A DNA stretch of 64,000 bases from Chryseosolibacter sp044507775 (GTDB lineage: Bacteria > Bacteroidota > Bacteroidia > Cytophagales > Cyclobacteriaceae). The position numbers and the translations under genes are program-made. This document shows, one piece after another, positions 41,257 through 50,647 of this stretch (position 1 is the stretch's first letter; each line of letters begins with the position of its first letter). The DNA is taken from NCBI GenBank assembly GCA_044507775.1, contig JBIQIY010000023.1, positions 1-64,000 on the forward strand, given 5' to 3'. The notes beneath the pieces were generated by a model. The model was not told the DNA's origin. It saw only the letters and a program-made list of their open reading frames with translations, and searched no databases.

Positions 41257-44256
41257 CTAAAACACCATGATTCGTGAAGTATAAAACTTGCCGCCGATCT
41301 GCAATCGCACAAAGTACACGCCTGGGGCCAGTTTTCGGAATGAAGTCAGGGGATAAGTCTGGTTGAGCACGTCGGTGAGCAGGCCATCGGTCTCCATCTG
41401 ACCGGTGACACTGATGAGACTAAACCGGACATCCTGCCTGACGGGAAGATTAAATGTGATCCTCAGCTCGCTTGATTCGGAATGGCCGAAGTTATATCCG
41501 TAAATGGAATAGAGTTCCGCGATCTCGATGGGATTCGGGTTTGCTGTTACGAAGAACTCGATGTTGTCAAGATAGAGATTGTTTCCGTTTTGGTTGCGAA
41601 CGACAAAAGCAATGCGCGCATTCTCCGATCCTGCGATCGAGTTGAGGTTAACCGAGATATTCCGCCGCCAGTCGCCTTCACTCACCGGAGACCAACTCGT
41701 GCCGGACGCAGCAACACCCGGGAAATTATAGCTCACTTCCTGGTAAGTCATTCCGCAGTCTGTTGATGCGAGGATCGTGAGAATCTCTGCCGCATCTCCG
41801 CGTCTGGCAGAGGAGAGGTCGAAGAGCATTCCCGCCTGAGTGGTAGCAGAGAGATCGAGAACAGGACTTACCAGCCAGGCTTCATCACCCGCGCTTTCAT
41901 TGTTGTAGGCGTTGAAGTACAGCGACTGACCAAAATTGGTAGGAGTGATTTCCCATTTCATTCCTCCCCTCGGGTTGACTGTCGTCCAGGCCGACGTTAG
42001 CCCTTCGTCGAAGTTCTGCCGCAGGGGAATCCGATCGTGTTCGTTGTTCACGACAATAACGAACGACTGGCTATTGTCAGAAGGGTTTACGTCGCTCTGA
42101 CCGTTGGGATCTTTCAGCGTCACCGACAGGGTGTTCTCGCCTTCTTCCAGTGCTGTCAGCGGTAGGGCGACCTCTTTCTCTTCGCCATAGGGGATGTCAA
42201 GATGATCCAGCTCGAGTGACTGCACGGGACCGCTATTGAGGGAGTATTCGACGGTTAGGCTATTCAGCAGGACATTCCCTGTGTTCCGCATGATTACTTT
42301 CGGTGTTACGGGGTTGTCGCATGTTACGGCAAATGGTGTTACACGTACAAGCGCCACATCACGCCGCAGTTCTGTAATGAATGTAATGTTGTCAACGTAA
42401 ATGTTATTTCCCCAGTCGTTGATGCCGACGAAGGCGAGCTGTACTTTACTCATGCCGAGAAAACTGGTGAGATCGATGAGTTCTTTCCGCCACTGCGTTT
42501 CATTGGTGGGTATGAATGGTGAGGTCGTCGCAGGTGCGGTCTTAAGAGCATCTCCTGCCTTGTTGAAGACCTCGTTCCCTTCGGCAATTTCCCCGCAGTC
42601 AGTCAGGACAATCACTTTTAACCGGTCGTTGCTGGACTGGTATCGCGCATAAGCGACGTCGAATGTAAGTGCAGCTGCGGGGACAGCGGAGAGATCCAGC
42701 ACGGGACTTAAGAAAATGTCGACTTCACCGATCTTGTCTTCATAGTCGAAATAATTAAGCTTCAGTGCCTTGTTGGTGGAGACATCGCGGGGCGCAGTTG
42801 CTGTTTCCCACGTGATCTGGCCGTCGGGGTTTTCCGTGATCCATCCGGAGGGGACAGTGCTGAACGTTTCCTCGAACGGAACGGATGCAAATACAGGTAC
42901 GATGACGGTCGCGCTGTTAACATCGTTGTAGCCACCGGAGTCTGCGCCGCCGTTTGTGAGCAGTACTTCGAAGGAGATGTCATGAGCGCCGGATGGCATT
43001 GTCAACGGGCTGAAGGCAACTTGCGAGGACTGCTGCGGCCCCAGGGAGAGCGCGAAATCTTTTGTTTCGTGGGGGTCGCCGTCCAGCGTGAAGCGGATAC
43101 GGGTGGAGGTGATCGTGTTGTTTCCGTAGTTCCGGACTTCGATGAGCGGTGTCACAGAGTTCGAGCAAACAGTTGCGTCCGGAAAAAGAATTGTGCGTAT
43201 ACCGATATCGTTGGGAAGCGGGTCCGGCTCCTGAAGTCCGGGAGATGCGAGTAGACTGTGGCGCCGGGGACTGTTCTCCAGCACGACGGTCATGCGATCC
43301 ACCTGTCCCTGTGTGAAGAGGTTCATGCAGCGGTCGTCGGTATAGTCGAGGAAGTTCTGGAACATGATCACTTCGCCGCAGTTATCGGTTTTTGGATGGC
43401 TCGGGCAGCCCTGTGTTCGGTTGCCCTGGTTTGGAGTGTCGTTGACGTAATCGCTGCCGTTGCACCCCGCATCGTCGCCCCAGATGTGGTTCAAGCCCAG
43501 GAAATGTCCTATCTCATGCGTTGCGGTTCTCCCTTTATTAAACACCGGATCCAGGTTAAAGGCGCCGTCATCCACGGAGCCAAACGCCTGATGCGTCACC
43601 ACTACGCCATCGGTCTTCCGGTTTGTTGACGAATTCTCCATGCCCTGGAGATCTGATTCAGGAGTCTGCGCGTATCCGAGAAACTGGTCGGTGAGATTGC
43701 AGACCCAGATGTTCATATACTGCTCCGCGGGCCAATAGCTCAACTGTTTGAGGGTGTAATTATCGTTGATCGTCCAGCCGTTGCGGTTTCCATCCACGCG
43801 CACGATGCCGTTCGTATGTTGGCCATCAGGGTCTTGTTTGGCCAGCACAAATTCGATGTCGAGACTACCGGCGACTGCTGCGAAGACGGCTGGAGTATTT
43901 GCGGCATCCGCGTTCTGACGGTTGAAGTCGTCATTCAGTACTCGCATCTGCGAGAGCACCTGCGCATCTGATATGTTCGCGCCTTGCCCAATTTCTTCTC
44001 CGTTGTGGATTACGTGGACGACTACCGGAATTTGGTAATGCGTTGTTTGCCTGCGACCATCCGGAGTGCTTTGTTGGCGAAGGCGGTGTCGGGAGATCCA
44101 CTGTTCAAATTCGACTTTCCTCAGTGCGTAGTCTGCGTGGAGGGTCTTGGAATATTGCACAGTCCCGCAACGTTCCTGGGCGAGGGCGCTAAGAAAGATG
44201 GAAGGTGCAACGAAGGCGATGCCTGTAAAAATGATATATCGCAGGACAAGCCTCAT
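41257..44256 (-). CDS. Secreted M43 (pappalysin-like) zinc metalloprotease with T9SS-type C-terminus
   Basis: 999 residues. Signal peptide to about residue 26 (FLSALAQ). Pro-region, then the metalloprotease domain: zinc motif HEIGHFLGLNH with first His near residue 247, followed by the Cys-rich DDAGCNGSDYVNDTPNQ and the Met-turn NFLDYTDDRCMNLFT. After it come CARDB-like repeats (DIGIRTILFPDATVCSNSV; DVALVRVTPFAVTCDNPV) and two MAM/cleaved-adhesin-like jelly rolls. The C-terminal LAPGVYFVRLQIGGKFYTSR is the end of a type A sorting domain. Expected to be a surface or released protease. Confidence 0.93.
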   Translation of the reverse strand: MRLVLRYIIFTGIAFVAPSIFLSALAQERCGTVQYSKTLHADYALRKVEFEQWISRHRLRQQSTPDGRRQTTHYQIPVVVHVIHNGEEIGQGANISDAQVLSQMRVLNDDFNRQNADAANTPAVFAAVAGSLDIEFVLAKQDPDGQHTNGIVRVDGNRNGWTINDNYTLKQLSYWPAEQYMNIWVCNLTDQFLGYAQTPESDLQGMENSSTNRKTDGVVVTHQAFGSVDDGAFNLDPVFNKGRTATHEIGHFLGLNHIWGDDAGCNGSDYVNDTPNQGNRTQGCPSHPKTDNCGEVIMFQNFLDYTDDRCMNLFTQGQVDRMTVVLENSPRRHSLLASPGLQEPDPLPNDIGIRTILFPDATVCSNSVTPLIEVRNYGNNTITSTRIRFTLDGDPHETKDFALSLGPQQSSQVAFSPLTMPSGAHDISFEVLLTNGGADSGGYNDVNSATVIVPVFASVPFEETFSTVPSGWITENPDGQITWETATAPRDVSTNKALKLNYFDYEDKIGEVDIFLSPVLDLSAVPAAALTFDVAYARYQSSNDRLKVIVLTDCGEIAEGNEVFNKAGDALKTAPATTSPFIPTNETQWRKELIDLTSFLGMSKVQLAFVGINDWGNNIYVDNITFITELRRDVALVRVTPFAVTCDNPVTPKVIMRNTGNVLLNSLTVEYSLNSGPVQSLELDHLDIPYGEEKEVALPLTALEEGENTLSVTLKDPNGQSDVNPSDNSQSFVIVVNNEHDRIPLRQNFDEGLTSAWTTVNPRGGMKWEITPTNFGQSLYFNAYNNESAGDEAWLVSPVLDLSATTQAGMLFDLSSARRGDAAEILTILASTDCGMTYQEVSYNFPGVAASGTSWSPVSEGDWRRNISVNLNSIAGSENARIAFVVRNQNGNNLYLDNIEFFVTANPNPIEIAELYSIYGYNFGHSESSELRITFNLPVRQDVRFSLISVTGQMETDGLLTDVLNQTYPLTSFRKLAPGVYFVRLQIGGKFYTSRIMVF

Positions 44257-44318
44257 GGAACTTAGTACCTATGAATAGAATGATCCCACAGAAGGTGACC
44301 TTTTGAAAAGCCAGGAAC

Positions 44319-44591
44319 TCAATAATTCAGGGGTACGAGATTGATTACCTCAATACTTTTTATCTCCGGGACGTCGCGCTTGATCGCAGCTTCTACGCCG
44401 GCCTTGAAGGTCATCGTTGACATGCTGCAGTTTCCGCAGTTGCCAACGAATTCGAGCTTCACCACGAGTTCCGGTGTAACCTCCTTGATCTTCACGTTCC
44501 CGCCATCCGCCAGAAGATATGGTCTGATAGAATTGAGAGAGGCCTCAACCTTGTTGGTCAATTCGTCCACATTTACTGTATTTTCGCTCAT
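44319..44591 (-). CDS. NifU family Fe-S scaffold protein (NfuA-type C-terminal domain)
   Basis: 90 residues, a stand-alone Nfu domain with the CGNCSMSTMT motif (C-x2-C) that holds a bridging [4Fe-4S] cluster at the dimer interface. Its start overlaps the last base of the mrp gene, and the pairing of a Nfu protein with the Mrp/NBP35 ATPase points to cluster assembly and delivery in the cytosol. Confidence 0.95.
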   Translation of the reverse strand: MSENTVNVDELTNKVEASLNSIRPYLLADGGNVKIKEVTPELVVKLEFVGNCGNCSMSTMTFKAGVEAAIKRDVPEIKSIEVINLVPLNY

Positions 44592-45685
44592 TATGCTCTT
44601 AATTCGACCTTTTGTGTAGTTGCAAAGTTAGCATTTCTTATGGCAATCTGTCGGGCCAGCGTCTGCGCCAGTTCCTGGAAAGCCTCTCCGGTCACTCCCG
44701 GCTTCATTGCGGCAGGCAGACCACTGTCGCCGCTTTCACGGATACTCTGAACAAGCGGAATCTCACCCAGAAAAGGAACGTTGTGTTTTTCCGCCAGCCG
44801 CTTCCCGCCTTCTTTCCCAAAAATGTAATACCGGTTATCGGGTAGCTCTTCCGGTGTAAAATACGCCATATTTTCCACTACCCCTAAAACAGGCACATTT
44901 ATCTGCGGCTGCTTGAACATCGCCAGCCCCTTGTTCGCATCGGCAATCGCCACCTTTTGGGGTGTTGTTACAATGACCGCCCCGGTTACAGGCACGGTCT
45001 GGACCATGGTCAGGTGAATGTCGCTGGTCCCTGGAGGAAGGTCAATCAGGAGGTAATCCAGCGCTCCCCAGTCGGTGTCGCCAAAGAACTGTTTCAAGGC
45101 CGAGCTTGCCATAGGGCCCCGCCAAACGACCGCGCTGTCGGGTGGTGTAAGGAAGCCGATCGAAAGCAATTTGACGCCGTACTGTTCGATCGGGACAATG
45201 ATATTCTTGCCGTTGACTTGCTTAACATGCGGTTGCTCGTGCTCGCAATTAAACATCGTGGGAATGGAAGGTCCATAGATGTCAGCATCGATCAACCCAA
45301 CCGTTGCGCCGGCTTGCGCCAGGGCTACGGCGAGATTGCTGGTTACAGTCGATTTGCCAACGCCGCCCTTCCCGGAAGCGATGGCGACAATATTTTTCAC
45401 GCCCGGCAGTATCGGAGTGTTGTCCCGGAGGGTGGTTACCGAGGAAGTAATCTTAATATCGATCTCCACATCTTCACCGACGACGCGTCGCACGGCATCT
45501 TCGCAGTCCTGGCGGATCTTTTCCTTCAACGGACAGGCTGGCGTGGTCAAAACCACTGTAAATGACACTCTTCCGGGATCGGCCTTGACGTCTTTCACCA
45601 TATTCAGGGTGACCAGGTCACGCCGCAAATCAGGGTCCTCAACGGTAGAAAGCGCCTTTAAAATATCAGACTGACTATAACTCAT
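44591..45685 (-). CDS. mrp: Mrp/NBP35 family Fe-S carrier ATPase (ApbC)
   Basis: 364 residues. N-terminal MIP18/DUF59-like domain (residues ~5-90: LKALSTVEDPDLRRDLVTLNMVKD), then the P-loop ATPase with deviant Walker A ASGKGGVGKSTVTSNL, switch motif DADIYGPSIP and DLPPGTSDIHLTM. It binds and transfers iron-sulfur clusters. The CxxC near the C-terminus found in eukaryotic NBP35 is not evident. Divergent from dnaG across a repeat-bearing spacer. Confidence 0.95.
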   Translation of the reverse strand: MSYSQSDILKALSTVEDPDLRRDLVTLNMVKDVKADPGRVSFTVVLTTPACPLKEKIRQDCEDAVRRVVGEDVEIDIKITSSVTTLRDNTPILPGVKNIVAIASGKGGVGKSTVTSNLAVALAQAGATVGLIDADIYGPSIPTMFNCEHEQPHVKQVNGKNIIVPIEQYGVKLLSIGFLTPPDSAVVWRGPMASSALKQFFGDTDWGALDYLLIDLPPGTSDIHLTMVQTVPVTGAVIVTTPQKVAIADANKGLAMFKQPQINVPVLGVVENMAYFTPEELPDNRYYIFGKEGGKRLAEKHNVPFLGEIPLVQSIRESGDSGLPAAMKPGVTGEAFQELAQTLARQIAIRNANFATTQKVELRA

Positions 45686-45753
45686 GCTCCTCTAACAATA
45701 TTTTGATGCAAAATCGTTTAAAAACGGCAAGTTAGTGACGATTTGTGACACTA

Positions 45754-45856
45754 CAGTGTCCCCCTGCCAAGGGGGACCCGCTTTCCGCAGGAAAGTGAGG
45801 GGGTGGGCGCGTTCAATTCCGCAGGAAATCCGAACAATGCATCCCCCTTTTCCGCA
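45754..45856. repeat. Compound palindromes in the mrp-dnaG spacer, with TTCCGCAGGAAA x3
   Basis: CCCCCTGCCAAGGGGG forms one hairpin. The palindrome-like TTCCGCAGGAA then appears three times (about 45783, 45820, 45851), separated by GGGGGTGGG and CATCCCCC stretches. It resembles the compound palindrome at 28843. Confidence 0.7.
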
Positions 45857-45897
45857 GGAAAATACCAACCCAATTCCCCCGCTCCCCGCACAACCCT

Positions 45898-45905
45898 TAT
45901 CTTTG
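45898..45905 (+). promoter_or_regulatory. Bacteroidota-type -7 box upstream of dnaG
   Basis: TATCTTTG matches TAnnTTTG exactly, 34 bp before the dnaG start, giving an untranslated leader of about 27 nt. A -33 TTG is not clear because the palindromic repeat occupies that region. Confidence 0.45.
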
Positions 45906-45938
45906 CAACGACCAAGCGAACATGCCAGTAGCCCATCC

Positions 45939-47867
45939 ATGATAACCCGCGAAACGATAGAGGAAATCAAGAACCGGGTCGACATAATTGACGTGGTCAG
46001 CGATTTCGTCACGCTGAAGCGATCCGGACAGAATTATAAGGCGCTCAGTCCCTTTACAAACGAAAAAACAGCTTCGTTTTACGTCGTTCCCGCCAAGGGC
46101 ATTTTTAAGGATTTTAGCAGCGGAAAGGGCGGAGATGCCATCACCTTCGTCATGGAACACGAGGGCATGGCCTATCCCGAAGCCTTGCGCTACCTCGCGA
46201 AGAAATACGGGATTGACATCAAGGACGAAGCGAATCTCTCGCAAGCTGAAATCACCCACCAAAGCGAACGCGACGGCCTGTACATCGTCATGAACTTTGC
46301 CAAAGATCATTACCGCGGGCTGCTGTTCGATAATGAAGAGGGCAGGAGCATCGGCCTCAGCTATTTCCGCGAACGCGGGTTCAACGACCGCACCATCGCA
46401 AAGTTCGAACTCGGCTACAGCCTCAACCAATGGGATAACCTCACACGCGAAGCCGTAAGCAAAGGATACAGTGAGAATATGCTGGAGAAATCCGGACTGC
46501 TGATTAAAAAGGACGATGGCAAGAAGTACGACCGCTTTCGCGGAAGGGTGATTTTTCCTGTCCACAATCTTTCCGGAAAAGTCATTGCTTTCGGAGCGAG
46601 GATACTGACAAAAGAAAAGGATCAGCCGAAATACATCAACTCGCCTGAAACGGACATCTACCACAAAAGCCACGTGCTGTACGGGATGTTCCAGGCCAGG
46701 AATGCGATCCGCCGCGAGGACTTTTGCTACCTCGTGGAGGGATACACGGACGTGATCTCGATGCATCAGGCGGATATCGAGAATGTGGTCGCTTCATCCG
46801 GAACGGCGTTGACGGAAGATCAGATCAAACTGATGCGCCGGTTCACAGAGAACGTGACAGTATTGTACGACGGCGACTCGGCCGGCATCAAGGCGGCAGT
46901 GCGAGGTGTGGACCTCATTCTTAAGGGAGGCCTTAACGTGCGAATCGTCTTGCTGCCGGATGGCGAAGATCCGGACAGTTTTTCGCGGAAAATGGGAAGC
47001 ACGGACCTCCGTGAATACCTGAAGGAACACACGCAGGATTTCATTTCCTTCAAGATCGATTTATACTCACGTGAGGCAGCCAACGATCCGATCCGGAAAG
47101 CCGAGGCCATCCGCGAGATCGTGACGAGTATCAGCTTGATACCGGATCCCATCAAGCGCGCGGTGTATTTGCAGGAAACCAGCAACCTGTTGAAAATTCA
47201 GGAGTCCGTGCTGGTAACGGAACTCAATAAGATCCTGATTCAGGAACGCCAGAAAAGAACTGACGATCATCGACGGGAAGAAGTAATTCAACCGGTCCCG
47301 GATGTCGAATCTGTGCCCGAACCGGACACCGTTAATCCGGAAGAACTGCAGGAGCGCGAGATGGTCAGGCTGCTTTTAAACTATGCCGACAGCGAGCTCG
47401 AAGAGGACGTGGATCTGCTGAGCTATTTTATCTCGGAATTTGAAGACATCGACTTCCTGAATGAATCATACGCCTACATCTACAATACATTTCTCAAGTT
47501 CAAGCAGGAAGGTCAGCTCATCGGCTCGGCTTATTTCCTGGAACATGCGCCGCAGAACATCAAGTCATTGATCGCCGAGCTCACGTTGCGCAAGTACTAT
47601 GCGAGCCCACACTGGAGTACGAAATATCACATCTATTTTACGGACGAGAAAGAAAACCTTTCGGAACACGCCCACCAGAATGTCCTTCGAAAGAAATACA
47701 GGTACCTTCAGCGTTTGATCGAAGAGAACAAGGAAAAACTTAAAGAAGCGGAAAACCGTATCAGTGAAAAAGAAATTGACGAGTTGCTCGACATGCAAAT
47801 GAAACTCAAGAATGCCGATGTTGAGATCGCACGCGAGCTTGGAATCGTTTCCGGCCGGTATTATTAA
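45939..47867 (+). CDS. dnaG: DNA primase DnaG, zinc ligands lost
   Basis: 642 residues. The start at 45939 gives the canonical N-terminus (ITRETIEEIKNRVDIIDVVSDF); sequence further upstream in frame is repeat DNA. The zinc-domain fold is recognisable in YKALSPFTNEKTASF and GIFKDFSSGKGGDAITFVMEHE, but the four ligands C-x2-H and C-x2-C are replaced by Ser37, Thr40, Asp58 and Ser61 at exact spacing. The Toprim catalytic core is intact (YLVEGYTDVI, LYDGDSAG), and the C-terminal DnaB-binding region has normal length. It makes RNA primers at the replication fork. Confidence 0.96.
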   Translation: MITRETIEEIKNRVDIIDVVSDFVTLKRSGQNYKALSPFTNEKTASFYVVPAKGIFKDFSSGKGGDAITFVMEHEGMAYPEALRYLAKKYGIDIKDEANLSQAEITHQSERDGLYIVMNFAKDHYRGLLFDNEEGRSIGLSYFRERGFNDRTIAKFELGYSLNQWDNLTREAVSKGYSENMLEKSGLLIKKDDGKKYDRFRGRVIFPVHNLSGKVIAFGARILTKEKDQPKYINSPETDIYHKSHVLYGMFQARNAIRREDFCYLVEGYTDVISMHQADIENVVASSGTALTEDQIKLMRRFTENVTVLYDGDSAGIKAAVRGVDLILKGGLNVRIVLLPDGEDPDSFSRKMGSTDLREYLKEHTQDFISFKIDLYSREAANDPIRKAEAIREIVTSISLIPDPIKRAVYLQETSNLLKIQESVLVTELNKILIQERQKRTDDHRREEVIQPVPDVESVPEPDTVNPEELQEREMVRLLLNYADSELEEDVDLLSYFISEFEDIDFLNESYAYIYNTFLKFKQEGQLIGSAYFLEHAPQNIKSLIAELTLRKYYASPHWSTKYHIYFTDEKENLSEHAHQNVLRKKYRYLQRLIEENKEKLKEAENRISEKEIDELLDMQMKLKNADVEIARELGIVSGRYY

Positions 47868-47924
47868 GGATGAAAGAACAGGAAACTGATATTTTTTGTT
47901 GATCAAAGTGAGTAAAAAACCTCC

Positions 47925-49142
47925 ATGAGCGAAATAAAGTTAGATACAATTGAAGAGGCCATCGAAGAAATCAAACTGGGCAAAGTTATTATTGTGGTCG
48001 ATGACGAAGACCGCGAGAATGAGGGTGATTTCATCTGTGCTGCTGAATGCATAACTCCCGAAATCGTCAACTTTATGGCTACGCATGCGCGGGGACTGAT
48101 CTGCGCGCCGCTGGTCGAAGATCGCTGCGAAGAGCTGGGTCTGGATCTGATGGTCGGGGTTAATACAGCCGTCTATGAAACGCCATTTACTGTCTCAGTC
48201 GACCTGATCGGACACGGCTGCACGACAGGAATATCCGCGCATGACCGTTTCAAGACGATCCGGGCGCTGACCGATCCGGATACGAAGCCCGAGGAACTCG
48301 GCAGGCCCGGACATATCTTCCCGCTCAAAGCGAAGCGGGGCGGTGTCCTGCGCCGCGCGGGACACACTGAGGCCGCCATTGACTTTGCACGCCTTGCAGG
48401 TTTCAAACCTGCAGGTGTTCTGGTAGAGATTATGAACGAAGACGGCAGCATGGCCCGTCTGCCAGACCTGGTGGAAGTCGCCCGAAAATTCAACCTCAAA
48501 CTGGTATCCATCAAAGACCTGATTGAATATCGCATCAAGAAAGAAACACTCATCAGTCGCCAGGTGGAAGTCGACATGCCTACCGAACACGGAAATTTCA
48601 GGCTGATCGCGTTCGAGCAGACGAACTCCCAGGAGATTCACCTCGCTCTCGTAAAGGGAAGCTGGCAAAAAGACGAGCCAATCCTCGTGCGCGTGCACTC
48701 TTCCTGCGTAACGGGGGATATATTCGGTTCATGCCGATGTGACTGCGGCTCACAGTTGCACCACGCCATGAAAATGGTGGATCGGGAGGGGAAGGGCGTT
48801 GTCCTTTACATGAAACAGGAGGGGCGCGGCATCGGACTTCTCAATAAACTCAGGGCCTACAAACTCCAGGAGGAAGGGTGGGATACCGTTGAGGCGAACC
48901 TGCAGTTGGGTTTTGACATGGACGAACGCGATTACGGCGTCGGTGCGCAGATCCTTCGCGACCTCGGTGTAACGAAGATCAAGCTCATGACGAACAACCC
49001 GAAAAAGCGGGTCGGATTGATGGGCTATGGTCTGGAAATTGTGGAGAACGTGCCGATCGAGATGGTTCCGAATGTTCACAATGAGAAATACCTGCTGACC
49101 AAACGCGACAAGCTCGGTCATACAATATTGAAGAATAAATAA
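47925..49142 (+). CDS. ribBA: Bifunctional 3,4-dihydroxy-2-butanone-4-phosphate synthase / GTP cyclohydrolase II
   Basis: 405 residues. RibB half at 1-205 with the acidic DDEDRENEGDF loop and HGCTTGISAHDR; RibA half with zinc cysteines in SSCVTGDIFGSCRCDCGSQ and the EGRGIGLLNKLRAYKLQ helix. It supplies both first precursors of riboflavin from ribulose 5-phosphate and GTP. Follows dnaG at 57 bp. Confidence 0.97.
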   Translation: MSEIKLDTIEEAIEEIKLGKVIIVVDDEDRENEGDFICAAECITPEIVNFMATHARGLICAPLVEDRCEELGLDLMVGVNTAVYETPFTVSVDLIGHGCTTGISAHDRFKTIRALTDPDTKPEELGRPGHIFPLKAKRGGVLRRAGHTEAAIDFARLAGFKPAGVLVEIMNEDGSMARLPDLVEVARKFNLKLVSIKDLIEYRIKKETLISRQVEVDMPTEHGNFRLIAFEQTNSQEIHLALVKGSWQKDEPILVRVHSSCVTGDIFGSCRCDCGSQLHHAMKMVDREGKGVVLYMKQEGRGIGLLNKLRAYKLQEEGWDTVEANLQLGFDMDERDYGVGAQILRDLGVTKIKLMTNNPKKRVGLMGYGLEIVENVPIEMVPNVHNEKYLLTKRDKLGHTILKNK

Positions 49143-49167
49143 AGTTCAAGAATTAATAAAGTACGGA

Positions 49168-49809
49168 GTGCGATACCTTCCCGGCAGCAAAATTTGGTTT
49201 CAGAAAATTGTCCTGGTGACCGGCCTGTTAATGGCTGGCGTTGCCGTGCATGCGCAACGGCACTTTCCTTCTGAATTGTGGCACGACGGCCGTCTTGTGC
49301 TCGTGGACGGAGATACGCTCAAGGGCTTGGTGAAATACGACCTGGAGCAGAATGTCGTTCAGTACGTCGTCAACCACAAGCAGGCGGAGATATACAGCGC
49401 GCGTAAAGTGCTCTTCTTTGAGATCTTTGACGAGACGGTTCACAAATACCGGAAGTTCTTTGCCTTGCCCTACACGAACATTTCAAATTACAAGGCGCCG
49501 ATCTTTTTCGAATTGCTGGAAGAGGGGAAGATGACTTTGCTTTCGCGCGAATTGCTGGAGTACAAAACCTATAACAACTCGTTTTACGTCGGATCGTATT
49601 CCCGACTGGTTCAAACCTATTACTACTATCTGATGAAGGAAGATGGCACCATCGAAGATTTCCGTGGAAACAAGAATGACCTCATCGCCCTCATGGGTAA
49701 CAAAGGCAAACAGGTCGAGAAATACATCCGCGCCAACCGGCTCAACTTCGACGACAAATACGACGTCGCCGAGATCGTAAAATATTATAACTCCCTTGCC
49801 GGCACGTAA
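49168..49809 (+). CDS. Exported protein of unknown function (Bacteroidota)
   Basis: 213 residues from a GTG start at 49168, which is needed to give the signal peptide (FQKIVLVTGLLMAGVAVHAQ). Mature part opens HDGRLVLVDGDTLKGLVKYDLEQNVVQY, then many aromatic and charged residues, ending in LNFDDKYDVAEIVKYYNSL. The pattern of short strands is like other periplasmic or outer-membrane associated Bacteroidota proteins of this size; no catalytic motif. Lies between ribBA and surE on the same strand. Confidence 0.65.
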   Translation: MRYLPGSKIWFQKIVLVTGLLMAGVAVHAQRHFPSELWHDGRLVLVDGDTLKGLVKYDLEQNVVQYVVNHKQAEIYSARKVLFFEIFDETVHKYRKFFALPYTNISNYKAPIFFELLEEGKMTLLSRELLEYKTYNNSFYVGSYSRLVQTYYYYLMKEDGTIEDFRGNKNDLIALMGNKGKQVEKYIRANRLNFDDKYDVAEIVKYYNSLAGT

Positions 49810-49820
49810 AAGCCATCAAA

Positions 49821-49848
49821 ACTCAGTACTCACCACTCACAACTCACT
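49821..49848 (+). repeat. Heptamer tandem array, ACTCACC type x4, up to the surE start
   Basis: Four 7-bp units (ACTCAGT, ACTCACC, ACTCACA, ACTCACT) end 1 bp before the surE ATG, so they occupy the whole ribosome-binding region. Units are the reverse complement of the GTGAGTG type. Confidence 0.88.
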
Positions 49849-49849
49849 A

Positions 49850-50629
49850 ATGACGCGACCGCTGATACTTGTTTCAAACGACGACGGAATTACATCGAAA
49901 GGAATCTTAACACTGGTCAATATCATGAAAGACCTTGGGGACGTGCTGGTAGTGGCGCCAGACAGCCCTCAGTCGGGAATGGGCCATGCAATCACAGTAG
50001 GGGAGTCGTTGCGTCTGGAGGAGAACTTTATCTTCGAAGGCGTTAAGGCGTACGAGTGCTCGGGTACGCCCGCGGACTGCGTCAAGATCGCGCGGCATTT
50101 CCTGATGAAGAACCAGCGTCAGCCCGACGTCGTCGTCAGTGGTATTAACCACGGCAGCAACACTTCCATCAGCGTACTTTATTCCGGAACCATGTCGGCC
50201 GCGATCGAAGCGGCGATCGAGGGTACGCCGGCCATTGGCTTTTCGCTTGCCGATTTTTCTCATAAGGCGGATTTTTCACACACGGAGGAATTCGTCAGGA
50301 AAATCACGCAGCAGGTGCTCGACAAGGGTCTTCCGCGTGGCGTGGCTCTCAATGTAAACTTTCCGCCGCGTCGCGATGAGCCCATCAAAGGCATCCGCGT
50401 CTGCAGGCAGGCAAACGCGAAATGGGTGGAAGACTTCGACCAGCGAACGGATCCCAACGGCAGACGCTATTTCTGGATGGTGGGTAACTTCGTGAACTTC
50501 GACAAGGGCCAGGACAACGATGAGTGGGCCATTGCTAACAACTACGCCGCAGTTGTGCCCTGTCAGTTCGATCTTACTGCACATACGGCGATACCGTTTC
50601 TCAACGAAGCCTGGGATGTGTCGCCGTGA
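49850..50629 (+). CDS. surE: 5'/3'-nucleotidase SurE
   Basis: 259 residues from the ATG at 49850; in-frame sequence upstream to 49796 is array DNA. N-terminal ILVSNDDGITSKGI carries the metal-binding Asp-Asp, followed by VVAPDSPQSGMGHAIT, ECSGTPADCVKIA and VVSGINHGSN. SurE removes phosphate from nucleoside monophosphates in the cytosol and is associated with stationary-phase survival. Confidence 0.96.
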   Translation: MTRPLILVSNDDGITSKGILTLVNIMKDLGDVLVVAPDSPQSGMGHAITVGESLRLEENFIFEGVKAYECSGTPADCVKIARHFLMKNQRQPDVVVSGINHGSNTSISVLYSGTMSAAIEAAIEGTPAIGFSLADFSHKADFSHTEEFVRKITQQVLDKGLPRGVALNVNFPPRRDEPIKGIRVCRQANAKWVEDFDQRTDPNGRRYFWMVGNFVNFDKGQDNDEWAIANNYAAVVPCQFDLTAHTAIPFLNEAWDVSP

Positions 50630-50647
50630 TTTAAATAGTTCCAGGAA

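Noticed and set aside
45735..45938. N-terminal extension of DnaG by 68 residues
   Set aside because: The extension is encoded by palindromic repeat DNA and precedes the canonical DnaG start; a -7 box at 45898 lies inside it.
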